Shown one piece after another: positions 7,793 to 16,199 of a DNA stretch of 64,000 bases. The notes beneath the pieces were generated by a model that worked only from the letters and a program-made list of their open reading frames with translations, searched no databases and had not been told where the DNA came from. The position numbers and the translations under genes are program-made. The DNA lies in NCBI RefSeq assembly GCF_042743185.1, contig NZ_JBHYMS010000019.1:1-64000 (forward strand). The letters run 5' to 3'. Within the stretch, counting starts at the first letter, position 1. Each line of letters opens with the position of its first letter. The DNA is from Inquilinus sp042743185. GTDB lineage: Bacteria > Pseudomonadota > Alphaproteobacteria > DSM-16000 > Inquilinaceae.

Positions 7793-9106
7793 ATGCAGAT
7801 CACCGACCTGATCAACTCGATCGCCGATCGCGGCCTCGAGCTCTTCGCCTTCGGCCGCGGCCGGTCCTTGCCGCGGGATCCGGGCGGCCTCTGCCGCGCG
7901 CTGCTGTCCGAACGCGGCGAGGCCTCCGGCATCGCGCTGGCGCGCGAGCTGGTGGCCTTCTATCGCGGCCTGGATGCGACCGGGCGGGAAGCGTTCTTCA
8001 CCATGCTGGGGCGCGAGTTCGGGCCCGACCACGCAGCCATCGCCGCCGCCGCCCGGGCCTTCGTTGCCGAGCCCAGCGCCGCCGGCGCCCTGGCGCTGGC
8101 CGAGGCGGCGGAACCGCCGCGGCAGGAACTGCTGCGCCGCATCAACATGTTGCCCGAGGGCACGGAATTCGTGATCGGGCTACGCGCCGATGCGCTCGAC
8201 CTCGCCGACGGCAAGCCGGAGCTGCGGATCGTGGATGCCGACCTCAAGCACGTCCTGACCTCCTGGTTCTCCGGCGGCTTCCTGGAGCTGCGCCGGATCA
8301 CCTGGGAGACGCCGGCGATCATCCTGGAGAAGCTGATCCAGTACGAGGCGGTGCACGCCATCCCGGGCTGGGAGTTCCTGCGCCGGCGCCTGGCCGAGGA
8401 CCGCCGCTGCTACGCTTTCTTCCACCCGGCCCTGCCGAACGAGCCGGTGATCTTCGTCCAGGTGGCGCTGGTGCGCGGCCTGGCGGGGGAGGTGGCGCCG
8501 CTGCTGGACCCGGAGGCCCCGGTCGGCGATCCCGCCGCCGCCGACACGGCGATCTTCTATTCGATCACCAACACCCAGAAGGGGCTGCGCGGCATCTCCT
8601 TCGGCAGCTTCCTGCTGAAGCAGGTGGTGGCCGACCTGCAGCAGACCCTGCCCAACCTCACGACCTTCTCGACCCTGTCGCCCATCCCGGGGTTCCGGCG
8701 CTGGCTGGAGACGGCGGCGCCGAAGCACGAGCACCCCGCGGTCCGGGCCGCGGCCGAAGCCCTGCCGCCGGTGCTGGCGGCGGGCGGGATCGACGCCGTC
8801 GGCGCGGACAAGACCCTGAAGGCGGCGCTGATCGGCCTCTGCGCCCGCTATCTCGCCGCCGAGCTGCGGCCGAACGGGCGGCCCGTCGACCTGGTGGCGC
8901 GGTTCCATCTCGGCAACGGCGCCCGGCTGGAGCGGCTGAACTGGGCCGGCGACACCGCGCCGAAGGGGCTGGAGCAGAGCTGGGGACTTCTGGTCAATTA
9001 CCTCTATGATCCGGCCGAGCTGGAGCGGAACCACGAGGCCTTCGTCAATGCCGGGAAGGTGGCGACGAGCCGTGCGGTGGCGCGCCAGCTGAAGCCCTAT
9101 CTCTGA
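7793..9106 (+). CDS. matA: Malonyl-CoA decarboxylase
   Basis: Predicted 437-aa malonyl-CoA decarboxylase, producing acetyl-CoA and CO2. The sequence carries the family's C-terminal GNAT-like region, including NTQKGLRGISFGSFLLK (about 262-278), the stretch FSTLSPIPGFRRWL (about 291-304) and FHLGNGARLERLNW near 368-381 with a conserved His. Length is normal for bacterial MatA. It lies 13 bp upstream of the malonyl-CoA synthetase gene, so the pair forms the malonate utilisation module known from rhizobia. The usual malonate carrier and GntR regulator are not adjacent. A GGAACGGG-rich stretch precedes ATG 7793. Confidence 0.9.
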   Translation: MQITDLINSIADRGLELFAFGRGRSLPRDPGGLCRALLSERGEASGIALARELVAFYRGLDATGREAFFTMLGREFGPDHAAIAAAARAFVAEPSAAGALALAEAAEPPRQELLRRINMLPEGTEFVIGLRADALDLADGKPELRIVDADLKHVLTSWFSGGFLELRRITWETPAIILEKLIQYEAVHAIPGWEFLRRRLAEDRRCYAFFHPALPNEPVIFVQVALVRGLAGEVAPLLDPEAPVGDPAAADTAIFYSITNTQKGLRGISFGSFLLKQVVADLQQTLPNLTTFSTLSPIPGFRRWLETAAPKHEHPAVRAAAEALPPVLAAGGIDAVGADKTLKAALIGLCARYLAAELRPNGRPVDLVARFHLGNGARLERLNWAGDTAPKGLEQSWGLLVNYLYDPAELERNHEAFVNAGKVATSRAVARQLKPYL

Positions 9107-9119
9107 CCCGCCGAGCCGA

Positions 9120-10640
9120 ATGACCAATCTCGCCCACGCCCTGGCCGCCCGTTTCCCCGCCGACCGGTCCAAGCCGGCGCTCGAGCTCGCCGACGGCCGC
9201 CGCATCTCCTATGCCGGGATCGAGGCGGCCAGCGCCCGTTACGCCAATCTGCTGCGGCGCCTGGGCGTGGCGCCGGGCGACCGGGTGATGGTGCAGGTCG
9301 ACAAGTCGCCGGAGGTGGTGGCGCTCTATCTCGGCTGCCTGCGCGCCGGGGCGGTCTACCTGCCGCTCAACACCGCCTACACCAAGGGCGAGGTCGCCTA
9401 TTTCGCCGGCGATGCCGAGCCGGCCCTGGCGGTGTGCCAGCCGGCGCGGCTGGCCGAGATCGAGGCGGTGGCCGGGCCGGCCGGAGCCAAGGCGGTGCTG
9501 ACGCTCGGCGCGGCCGGGGAGGGGACCCTGGCCGAGGCGGCGGCTCAGGAGCAGGACAGCTTCGAGACGCTGCCGCGCGGGCCGGACGACCTGGCCGCCA
9601 TACTCTACACCTCCGGCACCACCGGCCGCTCCAAGGGGGCGATGCTCAGCCACGACAACCTGCTGTCGAACGCGCTGACCCTGCACGATTGCTGGGGCTT
9701 CCGGCCGGACGACGTGCTGCTGCACGCCCTGCCGATCTTCCACACCCATGGCCTGTTCGTTGCCACCAACTGCGCCCTCTCGGCCGGGGCGACCATGCTG
9801 TTCCTGCCCAGGTTCGACGCCACCGAGGTGCTGCGCCTGCTGCCCAAGGCCAGCGTGATGATGGGCGTGCCGACCTTCTACACCCGGCTCCTGGAGCAGC
9901 CGGGCCTCACGGCCGAGCAGTGCCGGCACATGCGGCTGTTCATCTCCGGCTCGGCGCCGCTGCTGGCCGACACCTTCGAGCAGTTCCGGCAGCGCACCGG
10001 CCACACCATCCTCGAACGCTACGGTATGACCGAGACCAACATGAACACCTCGAACCCGCTCGAGGGCGAGCGGCGGGCGGGGACGGTCGGCTTCCCGCTG
10101 CCCGGCGTGTCGCTGCGGGTGGTGGGCGAGGATTCGAAGCCGCTGCCGCAGGGCGAGATCGGCGTGATCGAGGTCAAGGGCCCGAACGTGTTCAAGGGCT
10201 ACTGGCGGATGCCGGAGAAGACCGCGGCCGAGTTCCGGGCCGACGGCTTCTTCATCACCGGCGATGTCGGGGTGGTGGACGACCGCGGCTACGTCTCGAT
10301 CGTCGGCCGGGCCAAGGACCTGATCATCTCCGGCGGCTTCAACATCTATCCGAAGGAGGTCGAGAGCTTGATCGACGCCATCCCGGGCGTCGAGGAATCG
10401 GCGGTGATCGGCCTGCCGCATCCGGATTTCGGCGAGGCGGTGGCGGCGGTGGTGAAGATGCAGGCGGGTGCCGCGCCGCTCGATCCCGCCGCGATCCAGG
10501 CGGCGCTGCAGGACCAGCTGGCGCGGTTCAAGCAGCCCAAGGCGGTGTTCGTGGTGGCGGAGATCCCGCGCAACGCCATGGGCAAGGTGCAGAAGGCGGC
10601 CTTGCGCGAGCGGTACAAGGCGACCTTCGCCCCGGCATAA
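9120..10640 (+). CDS. matB: Malonyl-CoA synthetase (acyl-CoA synthetase family)
   Basis: A 506-aa member of the ANL superfamily that would activate malonate with ATP and CoA. The phosphate-binding loop YTSGTTGRSKGAM starts at about residue 162. ERYGMTETNMNTSNP, near residues 299-313, matches the MatB form of the A5 motif. The A7-A8 region FFITGDVGVVDDRGYVSIVGR and the C-terminal lysine motif PRNAMGKVQK are intact. Pairing with MatA directly upstream supports malonate as substrate over other small acids. The gene ends 3 bp before a convergent small gene. Confidence 0.9.
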   Translation: MTNLAHALAARFPADRSKPALELADGRRISYAGIEAASARYANLLRRLGVAPGDRVMVQVDKSPEVVALYLGCLRAGAVYLPLNTAYTKGEVAYFAGDAEPALAVCQPARLAEIEAVAGPAGAKAVLTLGAAGEGTLAEAAAQEQDSFETLPRGPDDLAAILYTSGTTGRSKGAMLSHDNLLSNALTLHDCWGFRPDDVLLHALPIFHTHGLFVATNCALSAGATMLFLPRFDATEVLRLLPKASVMMGVPTFYTRLLEQPGLTAEQCRHMRLFISGSAPLLADTFEQFRQRTGHTILERYGMTETNMNTSNPLEGERRAGTVGFPLPGVSLRVVGEDSKPLPQGEIGVIEVKGPNVFKGYWRMPEKTAAEFRADGFFITGDVGVVDDRGYVSIVGRAKDLIISGGFNIYPKEVESLIDAIPGVEESAVIGLPHPDFGEAVAAVVKMQAGAAPLDPAAIQAALQDQLARFKQPKAVFVVAEIPRNAMGKVQKAALRERYKATFAPA

Positions 10641-10643
10641 GGC

Positions 10644-10979
10644 CTACAGCGGGTCGCGCTTCGGGTTGCTGAGCAGGCCCTCGCGCCGCGCCACATGGTT
10701 GTGGCCGGCGGCCTGCGCGATCGCATCGTGGTCCGGGGCGGGCTCGATGCGGACGAGGTCGGGTTCGTGCCACGGCGATCCGGTCTCCCGCAGGGGCGGC
10801 TTGTCGGGCGAGAATCCGGTGGCCAGGAAGGTCGCGTCGAGATAGCGGCGGGCATCCTCGGGGCTCTCCGCGAACACCATCATGTCCTTCACGAAATCGG
10901 CGCCGTTCTCGGGATCGACAACCCGCCACAGCGGGTCCTGGCGGCGGGCGGGGTTGATCCGGACGGAATAGGCGTGCAT
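10644..10979 (-). CDS. Hypothetical 111-aa protein
   Basis: Not recognised. It is hydrophilic, with no signal peptide or membrane segment. The middle (DFVKDMMVFAESPEDARRYLDATFLATGF) has the look of a small alpha/beta domain, and the C-terminal half is rich in His, Pro and charged residues. It converges with matB, with 3 bp between the stops. Start ATG 10979 has GGAGGCTCCCGCCG upstream on its strand. It may form a unit with the two small exported proteins to its right. Confidence 0.55.
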   Translation of the reverse strand: MHAYSVRINPARRQDPLWRVVDPENGADFVKDMMVFAESPEDARRYLDATFLATGFSPDKPPLRETGSPWHEPDLVRIEPAPDHDAIAQAAGHNHVARREGLLSNPKRDPL

Positions 10980-11037
10980 CGGCGGGAGCCTCCTTCACAC
11001 CCGGCCAACGCCGCCGGGCCGGCGCCGGTTCCGCGAA

Positions 11038-11379
11038 TCAGCGGCAGGCGGCCTCGCCGGTCTCGATATGGAAGCGGCGCGGGCCCGGCGCCGCCGGCTG
11101 GCCGCTGTCGGGGGGATCGTCGACGATGCGGATGTCCAGCGTGCAGGGGCCCGCCTGGATCCGGTACAGGTCCTCGCCCGGCCGCTCGATCCGGTCGATC
11201 GGCGTGTCGTGCAGCTTCTGCGCCAGCTCGTTGCTGTCCAGGATGGCCTGGATCTCCCGCAGGCGCTGCCAGTACGGCGGCAGCGCCGCCCGGGCGTCGG
11301 CGGCCGCGCCGAGAAGCAGGAGCGCCGCAGCGGAGGCGGCCGCGATGCGGTGACGGGGGCCGAGAGGAGATCGGGTCAT
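11038..11379 (-). CDS. Small exported hypothetical protein
   Basis: A 113-aa product starting at ATG 11379, chosen because GGAG lies about 8 nt upstream and because it gives a clean signal peptide (basic MTRSPLGPRHR, hydrophobic AAASAAALLLLGAAA, cleavage near ADARA). The mature part contains two Cys (in GPCTLDIR and EAACR) that could pair in the periplasm. No family recognised. The next small exported gene is 26 bp upstream on the same strand, so the two are probably co-transcribed. Confidence 0.6.
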   Translation of the reverse strand: MTRSPLGPRHRIAAASAAALLLLGAAADARAALPPYWQRLREIQAILDSNELAQKLHDTPIDRIERPGEDLYRIQAGPCTLDIRIVDDPPDSGQPAAPGPRRFHIETGEAACR

Positions 11380-11405
11380 GTCATGCTCCTCGCCGGACCC
11401 CCGCG

Positions 11406-11723
11406 TCAGGCGCCGACATTCGGGATGAAGAAGCAGCGCATCGACCCGTCCGGCTTGCGGCAGAGCCAGTATTTCTCGTCTTCGCTGAACTGGGCCTGGT
11501 CGGTCGGCACCAGCAGGCCGAGCGGCCGGACCATATAGCCGTCGGGACGGACCTGGACGTCGCGGGAGGCGAAGGCGGCACAGTCGTTCTGTCCGCAGCA
11601 ATGCTCGTGCGTGCCGGTCAGGTTCCGGTATTGACCGTTCTGGATCCACGCCGCCGGTCCATGGGCGGCGGCGCCGCCAGCGGCGATGGCGAGCGCGGCC
11701 GCGAACGGAAAGAGGATGCGCAT
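11406..11723 (-). CDS. Small exported Cys-rich hypothetical protein
   Basis: A 105-aa product from ATG 11723, which has GGAGGT 7 nt upstream. A signal peptide (RILFPFAAALAIAAGGAAAHG) precedes a mature domain with NGQYRNLTGTHEHCCGQNDC and, near the end, YWLCRKPDGSMRCFFIP, giving at least five Cys. The HCCGxxDC pattern recurs in small alphaproteobacterial periplasmic proteins of unknown role, which is a recollection rather than a search. A structural disulfide or metal site is possible. Confidence 0.65.
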   Translation of the reverse strand: MRILFPFAAALAIAAGGAAAHGPAAWIQNGQYRNLTGTHEHCCGQNDCAAFASRDVQVRPDGYMVRPLGLLVPTDQAQFSEDEKYWLCRKPDGSMRCFFIPNVGA

Positions 11724-11993
11724 CAGGCGACCTCCTGGCCAGGGTTGCGGGCGACCGCGCGTCGCGCCCGGTCGGCTGGCCCATTGCGGCCGTCCGCAGC
11801 GGACCCTGCAGAACAAACAATCGGACAAGCCCGCAGGTTCGTTCCATCGGACCACGGGTCATTGGACCATGGGATGGAGTCCGCCCGGGCCGATCGGATG
11901 CGACTCCGGTCGCCGCCGAAGTCCCGAAACCAGCGGGCACGCCGGTTCCAAACGCCACTGCGGCCCAGGCATTCCGCGGCGTTCGCTTTGATC

Positions 11994-12022
11994 TTGACTC
12001 TCCGGGGGCGCGGGCATACATG
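11994..12022 (+). promoter_or_regulatory. Candidate sigma70 promoter
   Basis: TTGACT (11994-11999), a 17-bp spacer and TACATG (12017-12022). The -35 box is good and the -10 weak. It would drive the 110-aa gene at 12250 with a long leader of about 220 nt. Confidence 0.4.
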
Positions 12023-12080
12023 GCCGGTGACGCCGGACGAGCCCAGGCCCGCCCGGCGCCAATCTCACAACGAGAGACAG

Positions 12081-12197
12081 ATGGACGACCACCCTAGTCG
12101 TGGCGTCGCCAAGGCCGATCCGGCCGCGGTGACGTCGCCCGAACATCACTGGATCGCACTCGGCCACGGCCGGGTGGATGGCGTGAGCCGGACCTAG
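12081..12197 (+). CDS. Possible 38-aa leader peptide
   Basis: An ATG frame of 38 codons (beginning MDDHPSRGVAKADP, ending RVDGVSRT) lies between the candidate promoter and the hairpin upstream of the next gene. Only a weak GAGAG precedes it. Its position would suit an upstream peptide that controls the following hairpin, but no recognised family or biased codon run supports this. It may be chance. Confidence 0.22.
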   Translation: MDDHPSRGVAKADPAAVTSPEHHWIALGHGRVDGVSRT

Positions 12198-12208
12198 GGT
12201 CGGAGCGC

Positions 12209-12249
12209 CGTTCGCCCCGCTTCCGCCGCGTGCGGAAACGGAGCGAACG
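12209..12249 (+). promoter_or_regulatory. Hairpin masking the start site of the next gene
   Basis: Outer stem CGTTCGC (12209-12215) with GCGAACG (12243-12249), a symmetric 5x5 internal loop, and inner stem TTCCGC (12221-12226) with GCGGAA (12232-12237). The Shine-Dalgarno GGAG (12240-12243) is inside the structure, and the ATG at 12250 is the next base. The layout would lower translation unless opened. Confidence 0.45.
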
Positions 12250-12582
12250 ATGAACCTCGCTTTTCTCTCCTGCTTCGATCGCCGCCTGCGCCTGGCGCTG
12301 GGCGCCGTGATCTCCCCGCGGGCCGAGGCGCTGGCCGCCCTGCCGCGCTTCCGCAACCGCGACCTGCGCCACGACCCGATCCGGGACGAGGACAAGGTGC
12401 TGCTGCGCTGGATCCGCGACCCCGAGACCGGCAAGCTCGCTGCCCGCTGGGACGAGCCGGACGCTGCGGCGCCGACCTCCACCCGGCCCGCCGCGCCGGT
12501 CGACGACCTGGCAGGGCACCGCGCCCGCCGGGCGCAGCGCTACCGCTCGCGCTTCATCTGGCCGGACCGCCGCAGCGCCTGA
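12250..12582 (+). CDS. Hypothetical 110-aa basic protein
   Basis: Not recognised. It is rich in Arg and Asp, with no signal or membrane segment. The middle reads DPIRDEDKVLLRWIRDPETGKLAARWD, and the C-terminus is basic (RARRAQRYRSRFIWPDRRSA). GGAG lies 6 nt before ATG 12250. The stop TGA is inside the first unit of the 14-bp tandem repeat. The leader contains a hairpin that could gate translation. Confidence 0.5.
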   Translation: MNLAFLSCFDRRLRLALGAVISPRAEALAALPRFRNRDLRHDPIRDEDKVLLRWIRDPETGKLAARWDEPDAAAPTSTRPAAPVDDLAGHRARRAQRYRSRFIWPDRRSA

Positions 12583-12672
12583 GCCGCGGCGCCTGAGCCG
12601 CGGCGCCTGAGCCGCGGCGCCTGAGCTGCGGCGCCTGAGCTGCGGCGCCTGAGCTGCGGCGCCTGAGCTGCG
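12575..12672. repeat. Seven tandem 14-bp repeats
   Basis: Seven exact head-to-tail units of GCGCCTGAGCYGCG. The first three carry C and the last four carry T at the variable place. The period is not a multiple of three and each unit has TGA. The gene at 12250 stops in unit 1. Neighbouring GGCGCC palindromes allow hairpins between units. Confidence 0.9.
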
Positions 12673-12694
12673 GTAGCCAACGCCGATCCGGGCG

Positions 12695-12728
12695 GTTGGA
12701 TGACTTCCGCACGCGAAAGTCATCCAAC
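12695..12728. repeat. Inverted repeat at the contig edge
   Basis: GTTGGATGACTT (12695-12706) is perfectly repeated in inverted form at 12717-12728, with a further CGC/GCG pairing inside and a tiny loop. It ends exactly where the N run begins. It may be a real hairpin that stalled sequencing, or a terminal repeat of an unassembled element. Confidence 0.7.
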
Positions 12729-12860
12729 NNNNNNNNNNTTTTTTTTTTACTCTCCGCGTGGGGGGGCGGCGCCGGGGGGGGGCCGCGGGCGCGGGGCCCC
12801 CCCCCGCCGCGGGGGGTGTTTGTATCCCCCCCCCACCACAAACCCACCCCCCCCCCCGAC
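12729..12860. other. Assembly gap (10 N) and unreliable homopolymer sequence
   Basis: Ns fill 12729-12738, followed by ten T and then long G and C runs (for example 12847-12857 all C) unlike anything else in the window. This looks like error-rich contig-end sequence. The true gap length is unknown. No gene should be called here. Apparent frames reaching into it, upstream of rpsB, are artefacts. Confidence 0.85.
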
Positions 12861-13038
12861 TTGCATTTCCCGGGCGCAGGGCGTATCAACCGCGCCGTCG
12901 TCAATCCCACACGCGGGCATCGCGGCCTGCCACGGCAGTGGCTTGGTCGCTCCGGTGCCTTTCGCCATATCCGCAATCCGCGGTGCGGCGGGAGGCAAGG
13001 CCCGCGGCGGAACAACCGGAAAAAGGACCTTCCGACCC

Positions 13039-13833
<795 letters not shown>

Positions 13834-13848
13834 GCCGAGAGCGAACCA

Positions 13849-13874
13849 GGGGCGGCCCAGAAAGCCGCCCCTTT
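13849..13874 (+). terminator. Hairpin between rpsB and tsf
   Basis: GGGGCGGC (13849-13856), a 7-nt loop, GCCGCCCC (13864-13871) then TTT. Probably a partial terminator or processing site lowering tsf relative to rpsB. Confidence 0.75.
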
Positions 13875-13938
13875 CTGTCGATGAGGGTGCCTGCGACCGG
13901 TGGGGCGCGGCGCCGAACGAACGGAATGCGAGGACGAT

Positions 13939-14865
13939 ATGGCGGAGATCACCGCAGCGCTGGTGAAGGAGCTTCGTGAGAAGACCGGCGCCGGCATGAT
14001 GGATTGCAAGAAGGCGCTGGGCGAGAGCGGTGGCGACCTGGAGGCCGCGGTCGACTGGCTGCGCAAGAAGGGCCTGGCGGCTGCCGCCAAGAAGGCCGGC
14101 CGCGTCGCCGCCGAGGGCCTGGTCGGCGCCGCCGTCGAGGGCACCCGCGGTGCGCTGGTCGAGGTCAATTCCGAGACCGACTTCGTGTCGCGCAACGACA
14201 AGTTCCAGGGCCTGGTCTCGACCCTGGCCGGCCTCGCCCTTGCGGCGAACGGCGATGTCGAGGCGCTGGCCGCCAGCGCTTATCCCGGCACCGGCCGCAC
14301 CGCCGCCGAGGAGGTGACGCACCTGGTCGCCACCATCGGCGAGAACATCAGCCTGCGCCGCAGCGCCGCCCTGTCGGTGTCGGACGGCGTCGTCGCCGCC
14401 TATATCCACAGCCCGGTCGCCCCGGGCCTGGGCAAGATCGGCGTGCTGGTGGCGCTGGAATCGACCGGCGACAAGGCCAAGCTCGAAGCCTTCGGCAAGC
14501 AGGTCGCGATGCATGTCGCGGCGGCCCGGCCGGACGCGCTGCACATCGCCGATGTCGACGCCAGCAACCTGGAGCGCGAGCGCGCCGTGCTGGTCGAGCA
14601 GGCCCGCGCCAGCGGCAAGCCCGAGGCGATCATCGAGAAGATGGTCGAGGGCCGGATTCGCAAGTACTACGAGGAAGTGGTGCTGCACGAGCAGGTCTGG
14701 GTGCTGGACGGCGAGACCAAGGTCCGCGCGGCGATCGAGGCTGCGGCCAAGGATGCCGGCGCCCCGGTCGCGGTGACCGGCTTCGTCCGCTTCGTGCTCG
14801 GCGAGGGCATCGAGAAGGACCAGGGCGACTTCGCGGCGGAAGTGGCGGCCACGCTGGGCCGCTGA
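13939..14865 (+). CDS. tsf: Translation elongation factor Ts
   Basis: A 308-aa guanine-exchange factor for EF-Tu. Starts MAEITAALVKELREKTGAGM, followed by MDCKKALGES (N-terminal module) and the EF-Tu contact motif TDFVSRN near residue 79. The family core of two subdomains is complete. ATG 13939 is chosen over an upstream in-frame start because it matches the family and has AGGAC upstream. Transcribed with rpsB and followed by pyrH after 40 bp. Confidence 0.98.
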   Translation: MAEITAALVKELREKTGAGMMDCKKALGESGGDLEAAVDWLRKKGLAAAAKKAGRVAAEGLVGAAVEGTRGALVEVNSETDFVSRNDKFQGLVSTLAGLALAANGDVEALAASAYPGTGRTAAEEVTHLVATIGENISLRRSAALSVSDGVVAAYIHSPVAPGLGKIGVLVALESTGDKAKLEAFGKQVAMHVAAARPDALHIADVDASNLERERAVLVEQARASGKPEAIIEKMVEGRIRKYYEEVVLHEQVWVLDGETKVRAAIEAAAKDAGAPVAVTGFVRFVLGEGIEKDQGDFAAEVAATLGR

Positions 14866-14905
14866 ACCGGAACCAGATCGGCGGCGCTGAGGGGAGTGGA
14901 GCGAC

Positions 14906-15631
14906 ATGGCGAAGGCGGCCCAGTATCGACGGGTGCTGTTGAAGATTTCCGGGGAAGCCCTGATGGGCGACCAGGACTACGGCATCGACCCGAAGATCGT
15001 GGGGCGCATCGCCGATGACGTCGCGCAGGTCCACGCCCTCGGCGTCGAGATCTGCATGGTGGTCGGCGGCGGCAACATCTTCCGCGGCATCAGCGGCGCC
15101 GCCTCCGGCATCGAGCGCGCCACCGCCGACTACATGGGCATGCTGGCCACGGTGATGAACGGCCTGGCGCTGCAGAGCGCCTGCGAGCACAAGGGCCTGC
15201 ACACCCGCGTGGTCTCGGCCATCCCGATGCAGACGGTGTGCGAGCCCTATATCCGTCGCCGGGCGATCCGGCACATGGAGAAGGGCCGCGTCGTCATCTT
15301 CGTCGCCGGCACCGGCAACCCGTTTTTCACCACCGACACCGGCGCCGCGTTGCGGGCCTCCGAGATGGGCTGCGACGCCATGCTCATGGGCAAGCAGGTC
15401 GACGGCGTCTACGACGCCGACCCGCTCAGGGTCGCCGGGGCCAAGCGCTTCGATCGCTTGACCTATATGGACGTGCTGGCGAAAGATCTCCGCGTCATGG
15501 ATCATGCGGCGATCTCGCTGGCCCGTGAGAACAAGATCCCGATCCTGGTCTTCTCCATCAACGAGCATGGCGCGTTCGCGGAGGTGGTCGCAGGGCAGGG
15601 ACGCTACACCATCGTGACCGAGGAGGGCTGA
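14906..15631 (+). CDS. pyrH: UMP kinase
   Basis: A 241-aa hexameric UMP kinase making UDP. Visible motifs are LLKISGEALMGDQDYGID at the start, VVGGGNIFRGI, ATVMNGLALQSA, GTGNPFFTTDTGAALRASEM and MGKQVDGVYDADP. GGGGAGTGGAG precedes ATG 14906. The gene is part of rpsB-tsf-pyrH-frr, and frr starts 2 bp after its stop. Confidence 0.98.
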   Translation: MAKAAQYRRVLLKISGEALMGDQDYGIDPKIVGRIADDVAQVHALGVEICMVVGGGNIFRGISGAASGIERATADYMGMLATVMNGLALQSACEHKGLHTRVVSAIPMQTVCEPYIRRRAIRHMEKGRVVIFVAGTGNPFFTTDTGAALRASEMGCDAMLMGKQVDGVYDADPLRVAGAKRFDRLTYMDVLAKDLRVMDHAAISLARENKIPILVFSINEHGAFAEVVAGQGRYTIVTEEG

Positions 15632-15633
15632 GC

Positions 15634-16191
15634 GTGGCCAAAGCCGATCTCGACGACATCTCCCGCCGCATGGCGGGTGCTCTGGAGTCCCTGCGCAAGG
15701 ATCTTGCCGGTCTGCGCACCGGCCGCGCCAGCATCAGCCTGCTCGAGCCGATCACGGTCGACGTCTACGGCGCCCAGATGCCGCTGAACCAGGTCGGCAC
15801 CATCGGCGTGCCGGAGCCGCGGATGCTGACGGTGACCGTCTGGGACCGCAGCGCGGTCAAATCGGTGGAGAAGGCGATCCGCGATTCCGGCCTGGGCCTG
15901 AACCCGCAGACCGAAGGCCAGACCGTCCGCGTACCGCTGCCGGAGTTGAGCGAGGAGCGCCGGCGCGAGCTGACCAAGGTCGCCGGCAAATACGCCGAGG
16001 CCGCCCGCGTCGCGGTGCGCAACGTCCGCCGCGACGGCATGGACGCGCTGAAGCGGGCCGAGAAGGACCACGAGATCTCCGAGGACGAGCACAAGCGCCT
16101 GGCCGACAAGATCCAGGGCCTGACCGACGCCCGCATCCGCGAGATCGACGACGTGGCGGCGCAGAAGGAAAAAGAAATCCTCCAGGTCTGA
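15634..16191 (+). CDS. frr: Ribosome recycling factor
   Basis: A 185-aa factor that splits post-termination ribosomes with EF-G. Typical segments are LRTGRASISLLEPI, YGAQMPLNQVGTI, VPLPELSEERRRELTK and RREGMD-like RRDGMDALKRAEKD. GTG 15634 is the start: it follows the pyrH stop by 2 bp, and GAGGAGGG lies just upstream within pyrH. Confidence 0.98.
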   Translation: MAKADLDDISRRMAGALESLRKDLAGLRTGRASISLLEPITVDVYGAQMPLNQVGTIGVPEPRMLTVTVWDRSAVKSVEKAIRDSGLGLNPQTEGQTVRVPLPELSEERRRELTKVAGKYAEAARVAVRNVRRDGMDALKRAEKDHEISEDEHKRLADKIQGLTDARIREIDDVAAQKEKEILQV

Positions 16192-16199
16192 GCACCGGG

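Larger units (their letters stand above)
11724..12249. other. Intergenic stretch with promoter-like and hairpin signals
   Basis: There is no convincing full-size gene here. The left half shows nothing notable. The right half holds a sigma70-like promoter (11994-12022), a possible 38-codon reading frame (12081-12197) and a hairpin ending at the next start codon (12209-12249). Confidence 0.5.

Noticed and set aside
4814..8032. A 1072-codon frame antisense to the SLBB gene
   Set aside because: High-GC shadow of the exporter, with low-complexity Arg/Gly/Ala/Asp composition, no ribosome site and no family match.
12575..12672. CRISPR array
   Set aside because: Units are 14 bp and directly adjacent, with no spacers and no cas genes.
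12700..13038. A longer N-terminus of rpsB or another gene reaching into the gap
   Set aside because: It depends on Ns and homopolymer errors; the S2 family start is at 13039.
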